Assembly (NCBI GenBank): GCA_027314025.1
Contig: DAHVCP010000014.1
Span: 1-58,478 of the forward strand
DNA length: 58,478 bases
From: Acidobacteriota bacterium
GTDB taxonomy: Bacteria > Acidobacteriota > Terriglobia > Terriglobales > SCQP01
Direction: 5' to 3'
Shown here: piece after piece, positions 50,713 through 58,478 of the stretch
How positions within the stretch are numbered: the stretch's first letter is position 1
How the letters are laid out: every line of letters begins with the position of its first letter
Notes under the pieces: model-generated
Databases searched by the model: none
What the model saw: only the letters and a program-made list of their open reading frames with translations
What the model was told of the DNA's origin: nothing
Made by a program: the position numbers and the translations under genes

Positions 50713-51270
50713 TCACGGCCTCCGCTCGTGACCCACCCCCTTCATCAGGCCGCTGAGTCGCCCCGCCACCAAAGCGGGCTCCGCAGGGAGCTTGATCCTG
50801 CCCGCCAACGCTGCGCCGTGGTAAATGAGCATCTCGCCGCGGCGGCCGGCCCTCGCGGCGACGCTCATTTCGTAGGGGTCCAGGAATTCCGCGAGCCGTA
50901 GGCCCGGGACCGGGACCGCGCCGCTGCACGAGCCTCGGCTCGCACAGACGGCCCACAGCTGCGCAGCGGCCGCACCGCCGGCCGCGAGCGCCCCGGCCGC
51001 ACGGCTCCAGTACCGGAGAGAGCGGCCCTCCCCGGGCGGTCCGAGCACCCCCAGCGCCACCCAGCCGTGCGGCGGGGCGCGGAGGCGCTGGCCAACCTGG
51101 TCGAAGCCCACAAGGCTGCCGTACCTGGGCCTGAACTCCTCCGCGGCGCGGGCCGCGCGGTACGGCCTCGCCTCACGGTAATCGAGCACGGCGATTACCA
51201 ACAGGCTCACGGCTAGTGCCGCCGGCACGCCGAGCTGTCGCAGCCCGGGTGACACCTTTAATATTGGCAC
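50713..51270 (-). CDS. Single-pass membrane protein of unknown function (cassette gene 2)
   Basis: 185 residues; a GTG start overlaps the end of the small cysteine-rich gene by 13 bases. One membrane segment near the N-terminus (GVPAALAVSLLVIAVLDY), then an outward domain with GWVALGVLGPPGEG, LRYWSRAAGALAAGGAAAAQ, LWAVCASRGSCSG and RLAEFLDPYEMSVAARAGRR, ending with LSGLMKGVGHERRP. The βαβ-like alternation and the FLDPYEMSVAA segment could be a thioredoxin fold without the CxxC; this is tentative. It lies 34 bp upstream of the thioredoxin-like gene. Confidence 0.62.
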   Translation of the reverse strand: MPILKVSPGLRQLGVPAALAVSLLVIAVLDYREARPYRAARAAEEFRPRYGSLVGFDQVGQRLRAPPHGWVALGVLGPPGEGRSLRYWSRAAGALAAGGAAAAQLWAVCASRGSCSGAVPVPGLRLAEFLDPYEMSVAARAGRRGEMLIYHGAALAGRIKLPAEPALVAGRLSGLMKGVGHERRP

Positions 51271-51512
51271 GCCGGGGAAATCTGTCCGTAGTCGCTGCCC
51301 GGTTTCAGTGTGCAGTAGCAGCCCTCCTTTGCGTTACCAAGGTGGCCGCAGAACGCGCCTGTCGTCCCGCCCGTCGGGAGCACGTAGGTGCAGGGGTACG
51401 GCGAGCAGACCTGGTAGCCGGCAGTATTACCCGTGCCGGCAAAAAGCGCCACTGCGAGGCATAGTACCGACGCCGCGACGCCGACGATCTGCAACCTATT
51501 GCGATTAGGCAT
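51258..51512 (-). CDS. Secreted six-cysteine mini-protein (cassette gene 1)
   Basis: 84 residues. AAGGAG lies 8 nt before the ATG at 51512, a strong ribosome site. A Sec-type signal peptide (QIVGVAASVLCLAVALFAGT) is followed by a ~54-residue mature region with six cysteines (C36, C41, C55, C65, C67, C82) in YQVCSPYPCTYVLPTGGTT, GAFCGHLGNAKEGCYC and SDYGQISPACQY. An even number and close spacing suggest three disulfides and a compact fold. Roles such as a peptide signal, toxin, or electron-transfer partner are all possible; none can be assigned. It is the first gene of a cassette followed by a membrane protein and a thioredoxin-like protein. Confidence 0.72.
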   Translation of the reverse strand: MPNRNRLQIVGVAASVLCLAVALFAGTGNTAGYQVCSPYPCTYVLPTGGTTGAFCGHLGNAKEGCYCTLKPGSDYGQISPACQY

Positions 51513-51599
51513 AACGTCATCTCCTTGACTGGACTGCTGCTGCGCCGGTCGACCCGGCCAGCAAAAGAACTGGACGAACCTCCCGCCGCCCGGGGCGCG

Positions 51600-51871
51600 C
51601 CCGCAGGCAGCAGTATCTGGAACCTAGGCGGCGCCAGGGCGGGGAAGTCATAGCCGCCCTGGGCGTTGGTGGTGACGCTGCGGGTCAGACCCGTGTCTGG
51701 CCGTAGGATGGTCACCCGCGCGCCCGGTATGGCGGCCCCGCTGGGATCGGTGATGCGGCCGTTCAAGCTGGTGCTAGCCGCTTGGCTCCAGGCGGCTATG
51801 GACAGCAGGGCAACAACGGCGCCGGCCAAAAGTCCGGCGGCGAGACGGCGAAGCAGCAAGCGGCGAGTCAT
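51600..51871 (-). pseudogene. Oar-like TonB-dependent receptor, N-terminal part
   Basis: Starts at the ATG of 51871 with a signal peptide (LLAGAVVALLSIAAWSQ), followed by a carboxypeptidase-regulatory-like domain typical of Oar-like receptors: LNGRITDPSGAAIPGARVTI and VTTNAQGGYDFPALAPPRFQ. Similarity stops at about FQILLPAG (~51605); afterwards the frame reads unrelated sequence. The matching C-terminal part is at 48153-50159. The gap contains the three-gene cassette, so the receptor was broken by insertion together with loss of its middle. Confidence 0.8.
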
Positions 51872-52037
51872 GCGCCACCTCCACACACGAACGAAGTGGA
51901 ATGAATATACTCGCGAAGGAATCGGAATGTAAATACCGTAACTATAAAAGCACTTGATCAGGCCGATAACATCCGCGGATGCGGGCGGCGGAGGCGCCGG
52001 CCCCGCGCCGCGCCAGGTCGGGGATAATCGTAGGCGC
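51872..52037. other. Divergent intergenic region, AT-richer
   Basis: About 166 bp between the broken receptor and the isomerase gene. It contains GAAATGTAAATACCGTAACTATA-like sequence near 51925-51948, noticeably AT-rich for this genome, and probably holds the receptor promoter on the minus strand. Confidence 0.4.
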
Positions 52038-52898
52038 ATGCCCCACGCCCGCCCCCTGCGCGTCGTCTCCACGCACCTGTTCTCCAATGAGCGCCTGCAC
52101 ACCGTCCTGCTGGACCGCCTGGCCGCCAGCGGCGCGGACGGCGTAGAGCTGTTTTGCGCCCGGCAAAGCTTCGATTGGCGCCAGCCGGCGCAACTGGAGG
52201 CGCTGGCCGCTTGGTTTCGCGACCACGAGCTGCAACTGCATTCGCTCCACGGCCCGATCTACACCGATGAGTCCTGGGGCCGCGGCGGCGATCCGCCGCT
52301 GGACATCGCCCACCCCGACCGCCGCCGCCGCTTGCCCGCGGTGGAGGAAGTCGAGCGCGTGCTGGAGCTGGCCGAGGTGTTGCCGTTCCGCTATTTGATC
52401 CAACACCTCGGCGCCGGCGGAGACGACGAAAGTCCGGCGCGGAGCGAAGCCGCCTTCAGCAGCCTGGAACGCCTGGGCATGCTGGCCAAGCGCGCCGGCG
52501 TGCGTCTGGTGGTCGAGAACACCCCCAATGCCTTGGCGACGCCGGCCAACTTAGTGGAGTTTTTCGCCGCGACCCACCTCGACGACATTGGCATCTGCTT
52601 TGACGCCGGGCATGCCCAACTCCCCGCCTTTCTGCTCGGTGGCGGCGGCGTGGCGCCCAGTTGGGAATTGCTGGCGCCTCGCGTCGTGACTACTCATCTG
52701 CACGACAATCTTGGACAGAAGGACGATCACCTCTGGCCGGGTGAGGGCGGCATTCCCTGGGCGGATTGGATGCCGCAACTGGCCGCTCGCCCGGAAGTCC
52801 CTTGGGTGCTCGAGATTACGAGTCATCCCGCCGACCCCGCCACTTTCTCCCAACTGCGGGTCACCTGGGATCGCCTGGCCGCCTGGGCCGGAGCCTGA
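52038..52898 (+). CDS. Sugar phosphate isomerase/epimerase-like TIM-barrel protein
   Basis: 286 residues from the ATG at 52038. AP-endonuclease-2/xylose-isomerase-like barrel: LRVVSTHLFSNERLHTVLLD, LAASGADGVELFCA, LQLHSLHGPIY, YLIQHLGAG, VRLVVENTPNALA, DIGICFDAGHAQLP, RVVTTHLHDNLGQKDDHLWP and EGGIPWADWM. Metal ligands likely E (VENTP), D and H (DAGHA), H (HLHD) and E (LEITSH). It may act on sugars or inositol-type substrates. It stands alone between the broken receptor and the long exported protein. Confidence 0.85.
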   Translation: MPHARPLRVVSTHLFSNERLHTVLLDRLAASGADGVELFCARQSFDWRQPAQLEALAAWFRDHELQLHSLHGPIYTDESWGRGGDPPLDIAHPDRRRRLPAVEEVERVLELAEVLPFRYLIQHLGAGGDDESPARSEAAFSSLERLGMLAKRAGVRLVVENTPNALATPANLVEFFAATHLDDIGICFDAGHAQLPAFLLGGGGVAPSWELLAPRVVTTHLHDNLGQKDDHLWPGEGGIPWADWMPQLAARPEVPWVLEITSHPADPATFSQLRVTWDRLAAWAGA

Positions 52899-52990
52899 GG
52901 CCGGCCGTCCAGGTGGGAATCTAGGGAACTCCGGGCCGCCCGCAGCTACAATGTGGAACGACGGCTTAGCACTGCCGCTCCGGGTGTCCT

Positions 52991-55900
52991 ATGCGCGCGT
53001 TAACCCCTCGTTTCTGGCTCCTCGCCGTAATGCTGATGGCCGCCGTGACCGGCGTGGCCGCCTGGCAATGGCCTAGCACGACGTCGGCCGGGATGCCGGG
53101 TAAGCCGCGCCCCGGCCAGGACCATCCCCGCCGACGGGCCGAATGGTTTCTGCGCGACCGCCGTGCCTTGGACGGCCGCTCGCCCGCCGAGCATATGCTC
53201 CGCGCCTATGCGCAGCGCCGGGACATGCCGCGCATCTATCCCCCTTCCGGCCGCCGCGTTCTGCTCGGCTCGCGCCGCTTCGCCGCCGCTCCCGCCGCAA
53301 CCAGCGGCAATTGGACCGAACTGGGGCCCGATCCGCAGACCGATTTAGGCTTCGTGCAAGTTTCCGGCCGCGTCACCAGTCTGGCCACGGATTTGCAGAA
53401 TGACCCCACCGGCAACACGGTCTATCTCGGCGCCGCCTACGGCGGTGTGTGGCGCTCCACCAACGCCCTCAGTTCCAGCCCCACCTGGACGCCCATCAGC
53501 GACCAAACGCAGTCGTTGGCAGTGGGCGCCTTGGCACTCATTCCGGGGACCAATCCCCCGGTGGTGATCGTCGGCACCGGGGAACAAAACAACAGCGAGG
53601 ACAGCTATTACGGCGTGGGCATCGAGCGCGGCGTCTACGACAGCACCACCAGTTCCTGGAACTGGACCCTGGCCACGACCGCCGGCGATGCCTGCACAAC
53701 CGCCGCCTGCGGAACCAGCTCCTCCACCTTCGGTTCCTCGCTGCCGCTGCTCGGCCTGTCGTTTGCCAAGGTGCTCGTGGATCCGGCCAATCCCAGCGTC
53801 GTCCTCGCCGCCGGCGGCAGTTCGACCCAGATCAGTTCCTTCAGCCTGACCAATTACATCCGCGGCATTTACCGCTCCACCGACGGCGGCCAAACCTGGA
53901 CCCTGGTCTTCACCCAAGGCGGTCCCGCCGGCAGCAATTACAGCTGCACCGACCTGCTCTACGATCCCGTCAATGGCGTGCTTTACGCCGCCCTGCGCGG
54001 CCACGGCGTCTACCAATCCAGCGACGCCGGCGCCACGTGGTCGCCGGTCGCCACGCCCACGCCGTTCGTGAACGCGGGTTCGGTCAATTTGGACAATGAA
54101 TATCACCGCGCCGATTTGGCGGTGGATGGCAAGGGCGACCTGTTCACCATCGTCACCGACATCACCGGACAATTGGCCACGCCGACGCCCTGTTCCACCA
54201 GCGGCGGCGCCGCCTGCGACACCGGCATCTGGGAATCGCCCGACGGCGGCAAGACCTGGAACCCCATCGCCGCTCCTACCTGCGGCAGCTTGAACACCTC
54301 CCCGTTCACCAGCACCTGCTCCACCAGCGATCCGCTGTTCGACGCCAACAACCAAGGCGATTACGACATGTATATCGCCGTCCCGCCCAACAGCAGCACC
54401 TTGGTGGTGGGCGGCATTGATGTTTGGTCGGCCACGCCGAATGGCTTGAGCACCACCTGGTCGAATCTGACCGTCGCCTATGGTCCCGGCGTCACCCACC
54501 CCGACCAGCACGCCATCGCCTTCGCCGGCGCCAATACGTGGTTTGTCGGCAACGACGGCGGCATATGGTCCACCACCAATGCCGGCGATGCCGCCGACAA
54601 CGGCAGCGCGCAAGCCTGGACCGATATCAACACCAATCTGGACACCATCCAGTTCTACGGCGTCACCGGCGACCCCTCCCAGGCCGGTATCTATACCGGC
54701 GGCTCACAAGACAATGGCACGGTGGTGAACACCGCCAGCAGCGGGACATTGTGGGGCCAGGTGTGGGGCGGTGATGGCGGGGAGACGGCGATCCAGCCGG
54801 GGACGAAGAACTACTTCGCCGAAAACGCCTACGCGCCGGCTCCGCCCAGCTCGGCCGCCGGAGCGGACCCCATCATTGTGGTTTCCCCCGACGGCGGCGT
54901 GCCGCAGAACCAAACCTACAGCTCCAAATACGGCGCTTGCGCTTGGCCCGGCACCGGCAACCCGTCCCTGGGTCTCTCCCAGCTCTACAACTGCGCGACC
55001 ACCTACAGCCCTACCCTGGACACCGCCTTGCTCTCGGAAAACGGCGACTTCTATTTGCCCTACGAGCTGCTTCCCAACGCCCCGTCCGAAATGCTGTTGG
55101 CCACGTGCCGCCTGTGGATGGGCCCGTCCATCCCCGCCACCGCCGACCAAGGCTGGGCGCCGGTCAGCGGCGATTTGACCACCGGCGGTTCTCCCGCGGG
55201 CGCCTGCGGCAGCAACTACGTTCAGGCCTTGGCCGCCGCGCCGAGCAACCCCGGCTCCATTTTCGCCGTCACCACCGACGGCCAAGTGCAGCACATCGGC
55301 AACGTCTTCGCCACCATTCCGGGAACCTGGACCAACGAGACCGCCAGTCCCATGCCGACCAATGCGTCGCTGCCGTTCGGCGCCGTGGCCGTCAGCCCGG
55401 ATAATCCCAATGTCGCTTACGTCGGCGTGCAGGGCTTTGTCGCCGGCAGCAGCTACGGCCATGTGTATATGACCCAGAACGGGGGCGGCAGTTGGACCGA
55501 CATCACCGGCAACCTGCCCGACGCCCCAGTCAACGCCATCACCATTGACCCCGAAGTACCGAACGACGTGTACATCGGCACCGACGTGGGCGTTTTTGTC
55601 GCCACCGATGGCGGCATCAGCGGCGAGGTATGGCAGCAGTTGGGCAGCGGGCTGCCCAACGCCGCGGTCCTGGGCCTGGACTTCGACACGGCCAATCGGG
55701 ATGTCATCGCCGCCACGCATGGCCGCGGCGCCTGGGCCATTCCCGCCGTCGGCACGCCGCAGGCGGATTTCACCTTGACCACCTCCAACGCCGTCGTCTA
55801 CGCGGCGGCGGGGACCTCCAGCGCGCAGTTCACCATCGGCGCCACCGCGCAAGGCGGCTTCACGAGCGCCATCTCGCTGACCTGCGCCGGCTGCACCACG

Positions 55901-56596
55901 ACTTCCGTCAACCCCGGCGGCAGCGCCACCGTCACCTACACTGGTGCGCCGCAAGCCGGCACCCCGGTCACGATCACCGGGACGGGCGGCGGCGTCTCCC
56001 ACACGCTCACGATTGAGTACGCCCCAACCTCGTTCACGCTGAACGCCACGCCCTCGAATCCCAGCGTCAGCGCCGGCTCCAGCGCAACCTTGACGGCCGT
56101 GGTCTCGCCGCAGGGGCCGTTCAGCGGCGCCGTCAGCCTTTCCTGCCCGGGCTCGGGCAGCGGCATTGCCTGCGCGGTCAGCCCATCGAGCGTGCAAATC
56201 TCCGGCGGCAAATCGGCGACCGCCACGGTGACCATCACCACCACCGCCAGCCTGCCGCCGCCCGGGGACGGCGGCCCGCAACGCTGGCCCTGGCCCCTCT
56301 TGGCCGGCGCGGCCTTGCTGGCCGCCCTCGCTGCCGTTCTGGCCGGCTTCCGCCAACGGCGAAGGGCGGTCCGGTGGGCGGCATGGTTGGCTCCGCTGGC
56401 CCTGGCGGCGTGCCTGTTGGCCCTTTCCGGTTGCGGCAGCAGCAACTCCGCCGGCCTCCCACCCGCGTCCGGCGGTGGCGGCGGTGGTGGTGGCACTGGC
56501 GGCACGGCAACGGCCAAAGGCGCCTACAGCATTACGCTCCAGGCCACGGCGGGGTCCCAGACCGCCAGCTTTCCCATCGTCTTGACGGTGCAATAG
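52991..56596 (+). CDS. Very large exported Asp-box (sortilin/BNR-like) β-propeller protein
   Basis: 1201 residues. Signal peptide RFWLLAVMLMAAVTGVAAWQ; an Arg-rich pro-region (RRRAEWFLRDRRALDGRSPA); then a large β-propeller with Asp-boxes: YRSTDGGQTWTLV, YQSSDAGATWSPV, WESPDGGKTWNPI, WSTTNAGDAADNG and YMTQNGGGSWTDI. From ~residue 925 come two Ig-like or BACON-like domains (DFTLTTSNAVVYAAAGTSSA, SFTLNATPSNPSVSAGSSAT). Near the C-terminus are two membrane helices (PLLAGAALLAALAAVLAGF, AWLAPLALAACLLALSG) and then a lipobox-like LSGCGSS and Gly-rich stretch. Probably a surface or cell-wall-attached protein; the target is unknown. The same architecture is common in acidobacteria, as far as I recall. 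Confidence 0.85.
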   Translation: MRALTPRFWLLAVMLMAAVTGVAAWQWPSTTSAGMPGKPRPGQDHPRRRAEWFLRDRRALDGRSPAEHMLRAYAQRRDMPRIYPPSGRRVLLGSRRFAAAPAATSGNWTELGPDPQTDLGFVQVSGRVTSLATDLQNDPTGNTVYLGAAYGGVWRSTNALSSSPTWTPISDQTQSLAVGALALIPGTNPPVVIVGTGEQNNSEDSYYGVGIERGVYDSTTSSWNWTLATTAGDACTTAACGTSSSTFGSSLPLLGLSFAKVLVDPANPSVVLAAGGSSTQISSFSLTNYIRGIYRSTDGGQTWTLVFTQGGPAGSNYSCTDLLYDPVNGVLYAALRGHGVYQSSDAGATWSPVATPTPFVNAGSVNLDNEYHRADLAVDGKGDLFTIVTDITGQLATPTPCSTSGGAACDTGIWESPDGGKTWNPIAAPTCGSLNTSPFTSTCSTSDPLFDANNQGDYDMYIAVPPNSSTLVVGGIDVWSATPNGLSTTWSNLTVAYGPGVTHPDQHAIAFAGANTWFVGNDGGIWSTTNAGDAADNGSAQAWTDINTNLDTIQFYGVTGDPSQAGIYTGGSQDNGTVVNTASSGTLWGQVWGGDGGETAIQPGTKNYFAENAYAPAPPSSAAGADPIIVVSPDGGVPQNQTYSSKYGACAWPGTGNPSLGLSQLYNCATTYSPTLDTALLSENGDFYLPYELLPNAPSEMLLATCRLWMGPSIPATADQGWAPVSGDLTTGGSPAGACGSNYVQALAAAPSNPGSIFAVTTDGQVQHIGNVFATIPGTWTNETASPMPTNASLPFGAVAVSPDNPNVAYVGVQGFVAGSSYGHVYMTQNGGGSWTDITGNLPDAPVNAITIDPEVPNDVYIGTDVGVFVATDGGISGEVWQQLGSGLPNAAVLGLDFDTANRDVIAATHGRGAWAIPAVGTPQADFTLTTSNAVVYAAAGTSSAQFTIGATAQGGFTSAISLTCAGCTTTSVNPGGSATVTYTGAPQAGTPVTITGTGGGVSHTLTIEYAPTSFTLNATPSNPSVSAGSSATLTAVVSPQGPFSGAVSLSCPGSGSGIACAVSPSSVQISGGKSATATVTITTTASLPPPGDGGPQRWPWPLLAGAALLAALAAVLAGFRQRRRAVRWAAWLAPLALAACLLALSGCGSSNSAGLPPASGGGGGGGGTGGTATAKGAYSITLQATAGSQTASFPIVLTVQ

Positions 56597-56718
56597 CCCC
56601 GTGATTCGGAATGCCGCCCACCGGCGGCCCGAAGCCCATCTCGCGCTCCGGCCGCCGCGCGCCGGAAAAAATCGCGGCCTCGCCATGACGCTGCGCGTCG
56701 TAGCCTGGGTTATTCCCC

Positions 56719-57453
56719 ATGACCTTCGATCGCCGTTATTTCGAGGACCCCAATTTCCCTCCCGGCTTGAAGGGCGGCGACGAGGTGCGGGGCTACGGCT
56801 ACTATCCCGAGTATTTCCCCACCGTGCAGGGCCAGCTGTCGGCGCTGGTGGAATTGACTTCCGCCCGCTCGCTTGCGGATTTGGGCTGCGGCAAGGGGGC
56901 CCTCGCCGGCTACGCCCGCCGCGACCTCGGCCTTCAGGTCGTAGGCCTGGATTGCAGCTCCTATGCCCTCGGCTACGCCGCTCGGGGCAACGGCGCCGGC
57001 TGGACCCTGCGCGCCGCCATCACCGCCCTGCCCCTGCCGGAGGCCTGTTGCGACGCCGTTTGGTGCAATGGCGTCCTGCAATATCTCGAGGCGGGGGAGG
57101 CCCGCGCCGCCCTGGGGGAAATTGCCCGCGTGACCCGCGGCGTCGCCTTCGTCAGCAACATCGCCGCCATTCACGCCCATGCCGAATGGGGCCGCCGGGA
57201 TCATCTCACCCGCCTGTATCTGCGCCCGTCGGCTTGGGCGCGCCTGGCGCCGGCCGCGGCCGCGCCGGTGGCGCTGCCCTTCGAAGGCGAGTCGGCGATC
57301 CTGCTCTTCGGCCCCGCTTGCGCCGCCGAGAGCGGCGCCCTGGCCCTGCGCTTCATGGACCGGGCGCTGGCCCGCCTGCGCCGCTTGGGAGCGCTGGAGC
57401 GTACGCCGCCCACGCTGGCGGCATTTCAGCGCCGCTGCCGCGGCGTTCGCTAG
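56719..57453 (+). CDS. SAM-dependent methyltransferase
   Basis: 244 residues. Class I fold: LADLGCGKGALAGYARRDLG (motif I), VVGLDCSSYALGYAARGNGA (motif II), LPLPEACCDAVWCNGVLQYL (acidic/aromatic post-motif with CNGVLQYLE), ARVTRGVAFVSNIAAIHAH. The N-terminal MTFDRRYFEDPNFPPGLKGG and GYGYYPEYFPTVQGQLSAL is shared with methyltransferases near glycosyl- or lipid-modifying genes. Substrate unknown. Preceded by the long Asp-box protein, 122 bp away. Confidence 0.88.
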   Translation: MTFDRRYFEDPNFPPGLKGGDEVRGYGYYPEYFPTVQGQLSALVELTSARSLADLGCGKGALAGYARRDLGLQVVGLDCSSYALGYAARGNGAGWTLRAAITALPLPEACCDAVWCNGVLQYLEAGEARAALGEIARVTRGVAFVSNIAAIHAHAEWGRRDHLTRLYLRPSAWARLAPAAAAPVALPFEGESAILLFGPACAAESGALALRFMDRALARLRRLGALERTPPTLAAFQRRCRGVR

Positions 57454-57569
57454 CCGCGGCGCGGCTGCGCCCTCGGCGCCGCGCACCGATTGCCGGCTCG
57501 AGCTGCCGGGCGCGGAGCGGGAGGGACGCCTGTCCCGCGGCGGCCTGTTCCGGCCGAGGAGGCGTATTC

Positions 57570-57627
57570 CTGGGGGCGCGGACGGCCTCGCCCGCACCGC
57601 ATTGCGGCCAGCGGCCGGCGCCCCCAG
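57570..57627 (+). repeat. Family-A repeat, copy A7
   Basis: CTGGGGGCGCGGACGGCCTC, GCCCGCACCGCATTGCGGCC, AGCGGCCGGCGCCCCCAG. Preceded by GGCGTATTC, close to the lead of A1 and A8. Forward orientation. Confidence 0.8.
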
Positions 57628-57716
57628 GGCGGGCGACGCGTGCCACAGCGCAAGGGCGCGCGCTGGCGCGCTGGGCAGTGTTCCGCGGCGGCGTTGTCTG
57701 GCCGCGGAGGCGTTTT

Positions 57717-57770
57717 CTGGGGGCGCGGACGGCCTCGTCCGCACCGAACTGCGGGCCAGAAGCCCGCGCC
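57717..57770 (+). repeat. Family-A repeat, copy A8
   Basis: CTGGGGGCGCGGACGGCCTC, GTCCGCACCGAACTGCGGGC, CAGAAGCCCGCGCC. The left arm is identical to A1; the right end has lost the CCCCAG terminus. Lead GGAGGCGTTTT. 90 bp after A7 in the same orientation. Confidence 0.8.
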
Positions 57771-58002
57771 ACCGTCTCTCATGCCGCCGCGCCGCTAACT
57801 CCAGCGCCGGCAACACCGCGCACCTTGTCCGTCAACGGTCGCCCGGCCAGTTTTGAGAGTCGGCGCGGCGCGCTTGCGCGCGGCGCCCGCCGCCACTCAG
57901 GTCACTGATCAGTAAATCGCCGGCACAACTCACACCGCAATCACTAGCATCCCAACCCCCGGTAGCCAATTGGGCCGAGCGCCCGACACCGGAGCGTGGA
58001 TC

Positions 58003-58478
58003 ATGCCGTTTGCTTCCCTTGACTCTTACTCCCCGCGCATCGGGGAACCCTTCCGCCCGACCGCTTCGCAGCGCCGCCTGGCCGCGGCCGCCGCCGGACT
58101 GGCGGTGCATTACACCGTTCAGGAGCTGTGCGCAGCCGCGCAGGTTTCTCCCGCCAGCTATTACCGCTGGCAGCATCATCCCGGCTTCGCGGCCTGGTGG
58201 ATGGCGGAGACCTGGAACTGCCTGCGCGCCAGCGCCCCGCTGCTGGTGCTGAGCACCATGCGGTTCGCTCTTGGCGGCGACGCCGCCGCCCGCAAGCTGC
58301 TGTTCCAATATCTCGTGGCCCCGCCTGCCGCGCCCGGCCAGCCCAGCGGTCCGGCCTCGGCTCCGGGCGGCGCACTGCCTCCCGTGCCTGTCGCGGCCGC
58401 ACCGGCGCGCCCAGCGCATCCCGCGGCGGCTGCGCCGCCTCCCGCCGCCGCGCCATGGCCGCCGGCCGCGGAGATGAC
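58003..58478 (+). CDS. HTH/terminase-small-subunit-like protein (3' end outside window)
   Basis: At least 158 residues, running off the window end. GGAG lies 8 nt before the ATG. The start RPTASQRRLAAAAAGLAVHY, then TVQELCAAAQVSPASYYRWQ with a helix-turn-helix and HHPGFAAWWMAE, resembles phage terminase small subunits or phBC6A51-type DNA-binding proteins. After ~residue 110 it becomes Pro/Ala-rich (APPAAPGQPSGPASAPGG), perhaps a linker. No other phage gene is visible. It could be the edge of a prophage or a single HTH regulator. Confidence 0.6.
   Translation, partial: MPFASLDSYSPRIGEPFRPTASQRRLAAAAAGLAVHYTVQELCAAAQVSPASYYRWQHHPGFAAWWMAETWNCLRASAPLLVLSTMRFALGGDAAARKLLFQYLVAPPAAPGQPSGPASAPGGALPPVPVAAAPARPAHPAAAAPPPAAAPWPPAAEM

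Larger units (their letters stand above)
57454..58002. other. Intergenic region with two family-A repeats
   Basis: About 550 bp without a credible gene. It contains A7 and A8 and the 10-bp palindrome ACTGATCAGT (57904-57913), which could be a regulator site for the gene at 58003. Confidence 0.45.

Noticed and set aside
54704-56686. 660-codon minus-strand frame
   Set aside because: Antisense of the long Asp-box protein; low-complexity Gly/Arg/Asp sequence.

Overview
The window is a GC-rich bacterial chromosome segment, most likely from an acidobacterium. The pointers are a long orphan permease of the MacB/FtsX type without a fused ATPase, an Oar-like TonB-dependent receptor with a carboxypeptidase-regulatory domain, a very long Asp-box propeller protein with an Ig and membrane tail, a DUF4382-like lipoprotein, and a GMC oxidoreductase paired with a Tat-exported subunit. 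No rRNA or marker gene fixes the class. The assignment is inferred from gene content and family resemblance read by eye.

Layout. 0-1.7 kb: the end of an acyl-CoA dehydrogenase, short repeats and a DoxX-like membrane protein. 1.7-6.5 kb: a tRNA-Asp gene followed 3 bp later by a compact two-gene unit on the minus strand, encoding a SIR2-like NADase-type protein and a 932-aa all-helical partner, and then a Phd/PIN toxin-antitoxin pair. This looks like a defence island at a tRNA site. 6.7-20.4 kb: scattered single genes (secreted proteins, a universal stress protein, a lipoprotein, a hydrolase, the permease, a methyltransferase) separated by long intergenic stretches packed with GC-rich palindromic repeats. 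20.8-27.8 kb: a possible membrane/periplasmic redox cluster (Met/His-rich protein, outer-membrane barrel, b561-like protein, YceI), a CsoR-like operator candidate, and an M1 aminopeptidase homologue that has lost two catalytic residues.

28-47.8 kb is denser and mostly housekeeping: a CtpA-type protease, tatA/B-tatC-DedA, a glutaminyl-cyclase-like M28 protein, a pirin, a histidine kinase with two single-domain response regulators, a biotin carboxylase and separate biotin carrier protein, the DUF721-gatC-gatA operon, a GMC oxidoreductase with a Tat-exported partner, a LuxR-type regulator, lnt, and prfB with its programmed frameshift. The Tat genes and the Tat-dependent dehydrogenase probably work together.

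47.9-58.5 kb: a decayed alcohol dehydrogenase start, then an Oar-like receptor gene broken in two. Between its halves sits a foreign-looking three-gene cassette: a secreted six-cysteine mini-protein, a single-pass membrane protein and a membrane-anchored thioredoxin-like protein with a CPSC motif. After this come a sugar-phosphate isomerase/epimerase-like gene, the 1201-aa Asp-box protein, a methyltransferase, and the start of a helix-turn-helix/terminase-small-subunit-like gene.

The two best candidates for an undescribed system are the SIR2/helical pair at tRNA-Asp and the cysteine-peptide/thioredoxin cassette. The dispersed palindrome families, at least two copies of which appear to be read through in frame inside genes, are a third theme.
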